Shown here: positions 31,899-37,966 of the stretch, in pieces
How positions within the stretch are numbered: position 1 is the stretch's first letter
Layout of the letters: every line of letters starts with the position of its first letter
DNA from: Candidatus Zixiibacteriota bacterium
GTDB taxonomy: Bacteria; Electryoneota; B3-LCP
Direction of reading: 5' to 3'
Length of the DNA: 37,966 nucleotides
Assembly: GCA_003599535.1 (NCBI GenBank)
Contig: QZKQ01000069.1
Span: forward strand, 1 to 37,966
Notes under the pieces: generated by a model
Seen by the model: only the letters and a program-made list of their open reading frames with translations
What the model was told of the DNA's origin: nothing
The model's database searches: none
Made by a program: the position numbers and the translations under genes

Positions 31899-32933
31899 GT
31901 GAAGATAGTGAAAATACCCAAAAAGAAGCTGGACCTGTTCGCTTCGATCCTCCGGCAGCACTGGGAGATCCATGCGCCGGTGGAGCAGAACGGCAGGTAC
32001 GCCTTCAAGCCCTTGACGCACTGGTCGGAGGCCCGGTTACACTACAACCGCACCATCCTCCCGCCCAAGAAGTACTTCATGCCGCCCCGGGAGACCATGT
32101 TCCACTACCGGGAAGGGAAGGGTTACGTCCCGGCCCAGGAAGAGCTGGATCAGCGCCTCATCCTGTTCGGGGTGCACCCCTGCGACATCTACGCCATCAA
32201 CATCCTGGACGAGGTGTTCGGGGGGAAGTACAACGACCCCTATTTCCAGACCCGGCGCAAAAACATCGGCATCATCGGCGTGGACTGCACTCCCGACGAA
32301 CACTGCTTCTGCCGTTCCATGCGCGCCGACACCGTGGAGAAGGGCTTCGACCTGTTCTTCACCGACCTGGGCGAAGAGTACATGACCCTGGTGGGCACCA
32401 GCCTGGGCGACGACATGGTGCTGATGGCCGCCCCCTTGTTCGAACCGATCACCGCCGCCGACATCCAGAAGTACAAGCAGGTCTCGTCGGAAAAGCGCCA
32501 GGCCTTCAGCCTGGACGTCGAGATCCACGACCTGCCGGAAATCTTCGAGCTGGAATACAAGAGCGAAATCTGGGACGAACTGGGCGACCAGTGCCTCTCC
32601 TGCGGCAGTTGCAGCATGGTCTGCCCCACCTGCTACTGCTACGACGTGGCCGACACCGTGGAACTGGGGAGCAAAGCCGGCGACCGGGTGCGCACCTGGG
32701 ATTCCTGCCTGTTCCACACTCACGCCCTGGTGGCCGGCGGGGAGAACTTCCGCGAGAAGCGCTCCAGCCGCATCAAGAACCGCTTCTACCACAAACAGCG
32801 CGGCATGGTCGCCGAATACGGCCGGCCCAGTTGCGTGGGCTGCGGCCGTTGCATCGTGGGATGCCCGGTGCACATTGACATCGTCCAGGTGATCAATCGC
32901 TTGCGAGGAGAAGACCATGCTAATCGCGGATGA
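31899..32933 (+). CDS. hydB: Group 3b [NiFe]-hydrogenase (sulfhydrogenase) beta subunit
   Basis: 344 residues from a GTG at 31899 with AGAGGA six bases upstream. It carries electrons between the flavin subunit and the hydrogenase dimer, and in archaeal sulfhydrogenase belongs to the sulfur-reductase half. Features: FGVHPCDIYAI in the first third, VDCTPDEHCFCRS, then two [4Fe-4S] motifs, CLSCGSCSMVCPTCYCYD (about 231-248) and CVGCGRCIVGCPVHID near the C-terminus. Gene order beta-gamma-delta-alpha matches hydBGDA of Pyrococcus hydrogenase I. It overlaps hydG by 17 bp. Confidence 0.93.
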   Translation: MKIVKIPKKKLDLFASILRQHWEIHAPVEQNGRYAFKPLTHWSEARLHYNRTILPPKKYFMPPRETMFHYREGKGYVPAQEELDQRLILFGVHPCDIYAINILDEVFGGKYNDPYFQTRRKNIGIIGVDCTPDEHCFCRSMRADTVEKGFDLFFTDLGEEYMTLVGTSLGDDMVLMAAPLFEPITAADIQKYKQVSSEKRQAFSLDVEIHDLPEIFELEYKSEIWDELGDQCLSCGSCSMVCPTCYCYDVADTVELGSKAGDRVRTWDSCLFHTHALVAGGENFREKRSSRIKNRFYHKQRGMVAEYGRPSCVGCGRCIVGCPVHIDIVQVINRLRGEDHANRG

Positions 32934-33789
32934 AAAGACCGTCAAGACGCCGGTGCTGGCCGACAATCCCTACCAGCCGCACCTGGCCCGGATCGTGCGC
33001 ATATTCAAGATGGTGCCGGACAACCACCTGTTCACCCTGCGCTTTGAAGACCAGTGGACGGCGGAACGGTTCAAGCACCGTCCCGGCCAGTTCATGATGC
33101 TGTCGGTGCCGGGCGCGGGCGAAGCGCCGATCTCCATCTCCTCCTCCCCGACACGGCCCGGCGTCCTGGAGCTGTGCGTGCGGCGGGTGGGCCGGGTCAC
33201 CGACGCCCTCTACCGCATGCAGACCAACGACGTGGTGGGGCTGCGCGGGCCCTACGGCAATGGCTTCCCCATCGAGACCCTGATCGGCAACGACCTGCTG
33301 ATCGTGGCCGGCGGCCTGGGCATGGCCCCGCTGCGCTCCCTGGTCTGGTGGGCGCTGGATCATCGCGACAAGTTCAAGAAGATCACCCTGATGTACGGCG
33401 CCAAGAACCCCGCGGAGATGCTCTACCGCGACGAACTGGTTTCCCTGGCCGACCGCAGCGATATGCAGTGCCTCCTGATCGTGGACCGGGACCCCACCGG
33501 CCAGTGGAAGCACCACGTGGGCCTGCTCCCCACCCTGTTCGATCACGCCGACATCAACCCGGCCACCACCTACGCCGCGGTGTGCGGCCCGCCGGTGGTG
33601 TACAAATACATCCTGCAGCGGCTCCTGGCCCTGAACTTCAGCAAGGACCGCATCCTCATGTCCCTGGAACGCCGCATGAAGTGCGGTGTGGGCAAGTGCA
33701 GCCATTGCAGCGTGGGCTACAAGTACACCTGCATCCACGGCCCCATCTTCACCTACTGGGACGCCATAAACCTGCCGGAACTGGTGTAG
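32917..33789 (+). CDS. hydG: Group 3b [NiFe]-hydrogenase gamma subunit, FAD/NAD(P)-binding
   Basis: 290 residues with GGAG before the ATG. Ferredoxin-NADP reductase fold: FAD-binding half (about 15-110; HRPGQFMMLSVPGAGEAPISI), then the NAD(P)-binding half (LLIVAGGLGMAPLRSLVW, MYGAKNPAEMLYRDEL, YAAVCGPPVVYKYI). The C-terminal CGVGKCSHCSVGYKYTC provides a [2Fe-2S] cluster, as in dihydroorotate dehydrogenase PyrK. It passes electrons between NAD(P)H and the iron-sulfur chain. NADPH is the usual cofactor of group 3b, but preference cannot be read here. Confidence 0.93.
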   Translation: MLIADEKTVKTPVLADNPYQPHLARIVRIFKMVPDNHLFTLRFEDQWTAERFKHRPGQFMMLSVPGAGEAPISISSSPTRPGVLELCVRRVGRVTDALYRMQTNDVVGLRGPYGNGFPIETLIGNDLLIVAGGLGMAPLRSLVWWALDHRDKFKKITLMYGAKNPAEMLYRDELVSLADRSDMQCLLIVDRDPTGQWKHHVGLLPTLFDHADINPATTYAAVCGPPVVYKYILQRLLALNFSKDRILMSLERRMKCGVGKCSHCSVGYKYTCIHGPIFTYWDAINLPELV

Positions 33790-33808
33790 ATTCCCGCTTT
33801 CGGGGAAT
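33790..33808. repeat. Palindromic repeat inside the hydrogenase operon
   Basis: ATTCCCGCTTTCGGGGAAT followed by GACA. It resembles the dispersed ATTCCCGC...GCGGGAATGACA repeat of many genomes. It starts right at the hydG stop and fills part of the only large gap (79 bp) in the operon. A TAGTATACTA palindrome lies near 33845. Confidence 0.5.
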
Positions 33809-33868
33809 GACACGGAGAGTTCGCCTCGCGCGAAGCAATAGATTAGTATACTACTAAGGAATGCAGAT

Positions 33869-34621
33869 ATGAACAAACCGAAAGTCGGAATCATCGGACT
33901 CACCGGGTGCTCCGGGGATCAGTTGGTGATCCTGAACTGCGAGGATCAGCTCCTCGACCTGGTGGGGGCCATTGATATCCGGGACTTCCTCACCGCGACT
34001 TCGGCCAACGACACGGAAAGCCGCCTGGACGTGGCCTTTGTGGAAGGGTCGGTGGTCAGTCAAAAGGATGAAGACCTGCTGCGCCGGGTGCGGGAACGGT
34101 GCACCATCCTGGTGGCTCTGGGCACCTGCGCCGTGTGGGGCGGAATTCCCACCATGGACCGCGACCAGGATCGCCCGGCCCTGCTGCGGGCCGTCTACGG
34201 CGACCTGAATTGGGAATACGACACCTGTCCCGCCAAGGCGCTGCACGAGGTGGTCAAGGTGGACCTGAACCTCCCCGGCTGCCCCATCGAGAAGGACCAG
34301 TTCCTGGCGACGGTGGCCAACCTGCTGAACGGCAATCTGCCCCTGCTGCCGGACTACGCCGTCTGCACCGAATGCAAGATGAAGGAGAACAACTGCCTGC
34401 TGATCGAGAAGAAGCAGGTCTGCCTGGGGCCGGTCTCGGTGGCCGGGTGCCAGGCGCGTTGTCCGTCCCTGAACATCCCCTGCGTGGGCTGCCGCGGACC
34501 CTGCACCGACGCCAACCTGAAGTCCGCCGCCGCCACCTACGCGGAGAACGGCGTCGCCATGGAGGACGTGATCCGCAAGATGAAGACCTTCGCCCCCGTC
34601 CCCGTTAGTGAGCAACCATAG
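33869..34621 (+). CDS. hydD: Group 3b [NiFe]-hydrogenase delta (small) subunit
   Basis: 250 residues with AAGGA eight bases before the ATG. It belongs to the small-subunit family that relays electrons from the NiFe site through [4Fe-4S] clusters. Ligand segments: LTGCSGDQL (C14), ALGTCAVWGG, NLPGCPI for the proximal cluster, and a C-terminal Cys-rich part CTECKMKENNC, CLGPVSVAGCQARCPSL, CVGCRGPC. There is no twin-arginine signal, so the enzyme is cytoplasmic. Co-transcribed with hydA, which starts nine bp later. Confidence 0.93.
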   Translation: MNKPKVGIIGLTGCSGDQLVILNCEDQLLDLVGAIDIRDFLTATSANDTESRLDVAFVEGSVVSQKDEDLLRRVRERCTILVALGTCAVWGGIPTMDRDQDRPALLRAVYGDLNWEYDTCPAKALHEVVKVDLNLPGCPIEKDQFLATVANLLNGNLPLLPDYAVCTECKMKENNCLLIEKKQVCLGPVSVAGCQARCPSLNIPCVGCRGPCTDANLKSAAATYAENGVAMEDVIRKMKTFAPVPVSEQP

Positions 34622-34630
34622 GGAGAGACC

Positions 34631-35917
34631 ATGACTCAGACCATCAAAATAGATCACCTGGCGCGCGTGGAAGGGCATGGCGGAATCACCGTGAACCTGG
34701 AAGGCAACGCGGTCAAGGAAGTCCGGTTCGACATCTACGAGGGCGCCCGCCTGATCGAGGCGTTGGTGGTGGGGCGGAGCTGGGAGGACGTCCCCCAGAT
34801 CGTTTCCCGCATCTGCGCCATCTGCTCGGCGGCCCACAACCTGACCGCCATCAAGGCCATCGAGGATGCCTTCGGAGTGCAGGTCACGCCCCAGACCCGC
34901 GCCCTGCGCGACCTGCTCTACCGCGGGGAAAGCATCGAAAGCCACGCCCTGCATGTCTTCCTGCTGGCCGCCCCGGATTACCTGGGCTACCCCAGCGCCA
35001 TCGCCCTGGCGGCGGACAAGCCCGAAGCCGTAAAGCTGGGCCTGCGTCTGAAGAAGCTGGGCAACACCATCCAGGAAGTCATCGGCGGGCGGGCGGTGCA
35101 CCCGGTCAACAGCGTCGTCGGGGGGTTCGGCGCGACCCCCACCTTCGAGCAGCTCTTCGCCCTGCGCCGGGACTTGCAGCAGGGGCTGTCCGACTGCGAG
35201 GCCATGGTGGAGGTGCTGGCCACGCTGCCTCCGGCCGACTTCTGCCACACCCCCACCGTGTTCGCCGCCCTGGATACGGCGGGCGACTACGGCTACTACG
35301 AAGGCAACACCCTGCGCCTGACCACCGGCAAGTCCCTGGCGGCGTCAAAATACCGCAAGCTGACCAACGAAATGGCGGTGCCGCATTCCCACGCCAAGCA
35401 CAGCCATTACGATCACAAGCCCTTCATGGTGGGGTCGCTGGCACGGGTGATGCTGTTCGGCGAGAAGCTCACCGAAAAGGCCCAGGCCGCGGCCCGGAAG
35501 CTGGGGCTGACGCTGCCGTCGGACAACCCCATGGACAACAACAAGGCCCAGGCGGTGGAATTGCTGTTCGACGTGGAGTACGCCCTGGAGACGGTGGAAG
35601 GGATGCTGCGGGAAAAGGTCAAGCCGGAAACTCCGGTGGAGATCAAGCCCAAGGCGGGGACCGGCACGGCCGCCACGGAAGCTCCGCGGGGGACGCTGTT
35701 CCACAGCTACACCTTCGACAAGCAGGGCAAGGTGACCGCCGCCGACGTCATCACTCCCACGGCGCAGAACCTGGCCTGCTGCGAATACCACTTCCGCGCC
35801 GCGGTGGACCAGGACCCGGAGAAGAACCCGGCGGTGCTGGCCAAGCACCTGGAGATGATCGCCCGGGCCTACGACCCCTGCATCTCGTGTTCGGTGCATC
35901 TGGTCGTTAGCCGTTAG
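34631..35917 (+). CDS. hydA: Group 3b [NiFe]-hydrogenase alpha (large, catalytic) subunit
   Basis: 428 residues with GGGAGAG before the ATG. It holds the NiFe(CN)2CO centre. The two ligand pairs are RICAICSAAH (C62, C65) and DPCISCSVH (C417, C420), the forms typical of group 3b. Only LVVSR follows H423, a very short C-terminal extension like the few residues removed on maturation of Pyrococcus HydA. The codons for the last residues and the stop lie inside a 7-bp tandem repeat (35906-35947), so this tail is probably recent. No hyp or endopeptidase maturation genes are in the window. Function: reversible H2 oxidation or production coupled to NAD(P), possibly sulfur reduction. Confidence 0.95.
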   Translation: MTQTIKIDHLARVEGHGGITVNLEGNAVKEVRFDIYEGARLIEALVVGRSWEDVPQIVSRICAICSAAHNLTAIKAIEDAFGVQVTPQTRALRDLLYRGESIESHALHVFLLAAPDYLGYPSAIALAADKPEAVKLGLRLKKLGNTIQEVIGGRAVHPVNSVVGGFGATPTFEQLFALRRDLQQGLSDCEAMVEVLATLPPADFCHTPTVFAALDTAGDYGYYEGNTLRLTTGKSLAASKYRKLTNEMAVPHSHAKHSHYDHKPFMVGSLARVMLFGEKLTEKAQAAARKLGLTLPSDNPMDNNKAQAVELLFDVEYALETVEGMLREKVKPETPVEIKPKAGTGTAATEAPRGTLFHSYTFDKQGKVTAADVITPTAQNLACCEYHFRAAVDQDPEKNPAVLAKHLEMIARAYDPCISCSVHLVVSR

Positions 35918-35947
35918 CCGTTGGCCGTTGGTCATTGGCTACTGGTC
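35906..35947. repeat. Heptanucleotide array spanning the hydA stop codon
   Basis: Six 7-bp units: GTTAGCC, GTTAGCC, GTTGGCC, GTTGGTC, ATTGGCT and ACTGGTC. The first two encode the last residues and TAG stop of hydA. The unit differs from the other arrays in the window but the period is the same. Confidence 0.8.
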
Positions 35948-35955
35948 ATAATGAC

Positions 35956-36010
35956 AAAAAGTTGCGTCAGGTCTTAGCCCGTTGTTCAGGGCGTGACCTG
36001 ACGCTTTTTA
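35956..36010 (+). terminator. Rho-independent terminator of the hydrogenase operon
   Basis: GCGTCAGGTC (35964-35973) pairs with 35995-36004. An inner GCCC/GGGC stem (35977-35980 with 35989-35992) sits inside, and TTTTTA follows. A-runs before the stem make it possibly bidirectional. Confidence 0.9.
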
Positions 36011-36058
36011 TCACCCGCTTGCGTCACCAATAAAATCCCACCGCTGTGACGATGGTAC

Positions 36059-36087
36059 TTGACAAAAGAGAAATAATGTGGTATATT
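36059..36087 (+). promoter_or_regulatory. Near-consensus promoter for the 36162 gene
   Basis: TTGACA (36059-36064), a 17-bp spacer and TATATT (36082-36087). The predicted start is near 36094, with a leader of about 68 bases. Confidence 0.75.
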
Positions 36088-36161
36088 AATAGCCGGAGCG
36101 CGGTGAGGCTCTGAACCGGGCGCTTTGTGTTTAAACGCCCCAAGCTGAGAAGAGATCACTC

Positions 36162-37966
36162 ATGAAGAAGATAATGGGTGCCCTGCTGCTCATGCTTGTT
36201 CTGCCGTTGTCTTCCCAGGCGCACTGGCCGACGACTGTGGAGCAAGATCTGGCGGTGGCGGCTGATCCCCAAGAGGATGAGACTCGCCCTTTCGCTTTTC
36301 CTTATCCCAATGACGCCGTATTGACAATTTTCGCTTCAGGCAGCATTTCTGGGGGGCCGGGTTATCAAATTGTAGATCGCTTTGGTCATCTTCGTTATAC
36401 GCCTCCAGAAGGATTGCGCCCAGACTACCTCACACCGGGATACTGGGAAGGCCCATCCCTAAAAGCTATTCCTGATGGGCAGGGGGGGGCCTTGGTCTGT
36501 TGGCACGGGATGACAGAGCCGGGCATTTGGGCGCAGCGGCTGGATAGCCTGGGTAACCGCCTGTGGGGTGACAACGCCCGCCGCATCTCCCCCATTGACG
36601 GATCGGACTTCCGGGCCTGCGTGGACGGCCAGGGGGGCTTTTACTTCACCATGCGTGAGATTGCCAATTACAGCATTCTGCGGGGACAGCATCTCAACGC
36701 CGACGGCTATTGTCAATGGGCGGATAGCGGGTTGGCGCTGGTGGTTACAACCTATCCGCTAATGAACCCCAGCCCTGCTCCTGACGGCCAGGGAGGATTT
36801 TATCTGGTGTGGGTGGATTACCGCCCCCCCTACAGTTCCAATCCCGGCGTGTTTCGGCAGCGCTTCAATGCCCTGGGGCAACCACTATGGAGCCCGGCCA
36901 CGGGGATTTTCCTGGTGCAGTTTTCCTACAACAATAATAATCCCTTTCAAGTGCTGCCAGACGGACAAAACGGCATCCTTATGCATTTAATTCCCAGCGG
37001 CGTGGGTCCCAATCCCCTGTTCCGGATTGGCAGCACCGGAACCGTGCTGTGGCAGAACTTCTGGGCCAGTTACAATGGAAGCGCACTCCTTGTCGCCGGC
37101 GAGCCGGGGATCTTTTATCTGGGTTATAAATACTTCTCCAATCCTAATACCCAGTACCTGTTGGCCCGCAAAGTAAGTGTGGCCGGCTCCAGCCTGTGGC
37201 CCGACACTCCCGGTCTTCCCGGCACCCTGATGATGCACCGGCCGGACCGTTATGTACAGCATTGGAATATTTGCCCTCGCGATGGACAACTTTACGGGGT
37301 GGCGGTGATCGAGTACGGGCAGTTCCAGAATCAACAGGGCTGGCTGGCGGTGCAGGCGCTGGACGAACAAGGAGCCATGCGTTGGACTTCGGAAGGGATT
37401 ACCGCCAGTATTTTGAACGGCTACAGCCAGCATATTGACTACCCCCAGGGGTTCCCCGATGCTTCCGGAGGGTTGTCCACGGTGTCACAGTATCAATACT
37501 ACCATGAACCTAACGACACTAAGGACCTCTACGCCAAGCACGTCAATGTGGGCGGGGCATTGGGCGGCCCCTTCCCCCTGGGCGTCACGTTGACTCCGCA
37601 GAGTTCACCGGTGATCATGCCACCACAGGGAGGCAGTTTCAGCTACAACCTGGCCGTGGCCGACACCGACACCGTGGGGGGTTTAATAGATCTGTGGATT
37701 ACGGCTACTTTGCCCTCAAACATAGAGCTGGAGATCATCCACCGGGAGGATCTGACCATGCCGGCCGGAGGCACCCTGGCCCGCTCGAACCTAATGCAGA
37801 CCGTGCCGGCGGCGGCCCCGCCAGGAATCTACACTTACAGCCTTTATGCAGGCGACTACCCCAGCAAGACGGCTTGGGGGGAAGACAGCTTCAGTTTTGA
37901 AAAACAGGGGGCTGGGGGCTGGGGACTGGGGGCGGGAGAAGGTTGGAGGCTCAGCGGAGATTTGTT
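36162..37966 (+). CDS. Large secreted protein, truncated by the window edge
   Basis: Open from the ATG at 36162 to the end (601 codons seen, no stop). The signal peptide MKKIMGALLLMLVLPLSSQA is followed by a long beta-rich region with recurring blocks of the kind PDGQGGALVCWHG, DGQGGFYFTM, DGQGGFYLVWVDYR, DGQNGILMHL and DASGGLSTVSQ. Each is spaced about 45-90 residues and associated with an RLDSLGNRLWG-like strand, so it is a probable beta-propeller. Residues ~485-590 are the Ig-like module shared with the genes at 699 and 6854 (DLTMPAGGTLARSN, PPGIYTYSLYAGDY, FSFEKQGAGG). By analogy a sorting domain should follow beyond the edge. A 7-bp repeat (37907-37934) lies in the linker. Function unknown. 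Confidence 0.85.
   Translation, partial: MKKIMGALLLMLVLPLSSQAHWPTTVEQDLAVAADPQEDETRPFAFPYPNDAVLTIFASGSISGGPGYQIVDRFGHLRYTPPEGLRPDYLTPGYWEGPSLKAIPDGQGGALVCWHGMTEPGIWAQRLDSLGNRLWGDNARRISPIDGSDFRACVDGQGGFYFTMREIANYSILRGQHLNADGYCQWADSGLALVVTTYPLMNPSPAPDGQGGFYLVWVDYRPPYSSNPGVFRQRFNALGQPLWSPATGIFLVQFSYNNNNPFQVLPDGQNGILMHLIPSGVGPNPLFRIGSTGTVLWQNFWASYNGSALLVAGEPGIFYLGYKYFSNPNTQYLLARKVSVAGSSLWPDTPGLPGTLMMHRPDRYVQHWNICPRDGQLYGVAVIEYGQFQNQQGWLAVQALDEQGAMRWTSEGITASILNGYSQHIDYPQGFPDASGGLSTVSQYQYYHEPNDTKDLYAKHVNVGGALGGPFPLGVTLTPQSSPVIMPPQGGSFSYNLAVADTDTVGGLIDLWITATLPSNIELEIIHREDLTMPAGGTLARSNLMQTVPAAAPPGIYTYSLYAGDYPSKTAWGEDSFSFEKQGAGGWGLGAGEGWRLSGDL
37907..37934. repeat. In-frame heptanucleotide array in a secreted protein gene
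   Basis: GGGGGCT, GGGGGCT, GGGGACT and GGGGGCG. It encodes the GAGGWGLGAG part of the linker after the Ig-like module. Because seven is not a multiple of three, gaining or losing a unit shifts the frame of everything downstream. Confidence 0.8.

Noticed and set aside
33854..35248. 464-codon minus-strand frame
   Set aside because: Antisense to the hydrogenase small and large subunit genes, which carry all metal-ligand motifs.

Overview
The window is about 38 kb of GC-rich bacterial DNA. It holds 30 protein genes (one cut by the right edge) and no rRNA, tRNA or CRISPR array that I can see. Two complete secreted proteins end in a YPNPFNP / HPNPFNP type C-terminal sorting domain (FlgD-Ig/type IX-like), which points to the FCB superphylum or a neighbouring candidate phylum. 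Dense multiheme cytochromes and a group 3b [NiFe]-hydrogenase suggest an anaerobic or facultatively anaerobic, probably metal-respiring, didermic bacterium. The lineage is inferred, not shown.

Layout. 1-670 is non-coding and holds a 7-bp tandem array, an outward-facing promoter, two inverted-repeat elements and a terminator. 699-2722 (minus) encodes two secreted proteins. 3117-5503 (plus) holds an unknown membrane protein, TrmB and a DAG-kinase-family lipid kinase. 5598-6187 is an Hsp20 gene between two terminators with a near-perfect sigma-54 promoter. 6277-8199 is a small secreted protein plus a matrixin-type metalloprotease. 8223-16871 is a complete phosphate-starvation locus: PhoB, PhoR, a porin, PstS-C-A-B and PhoU. 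Two tandem arrays of Pho-box-like 7-mers with an exact 11-bp period lie before phoB and before the porin. A large CHASE4-PAS-PAS hybrid-free histidine kinase follows convergently (16892-19558).

The most striking part is 19806-31120 on the minus strand. Read in its own direction it encodes an NHL beta-propeller, a hexaheme cytochrome strongly resembling Geobacter OmcS (the nanowire subunit), a large outer-membrane beta-barrel with a discoidin-like insert, a CsgG/LpoB-like lipoprotein, a protein with two more such domains, a double-parvulin prolyl isomerase, a 26-heme cytochrome and a 16-heme cytochrome. I read this as an extracellular electron-transfer locus: filament subunit, export and folding factors, and a periplasm/envelope heme wire, 48 heme-binding motifs in all. 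The residue that in OmcS donates a ligand to the neighbouring subunit (mature His16) is present at the same position.

Divergent from it, 31529-36010 (plus) carries a ribbon-helix-helix regulator and a hydB-hydG-hydD-hydA set for a cytoplasmic NADP(H)-linked sulfhydrogenase-type [NiFe]-hydrogenase. The window ends inside another secreted protein. Three unrelated heptanucleotide arrays occur in the window. Two of them lie in coding ends, where a copy-number change would shift the reading frame.
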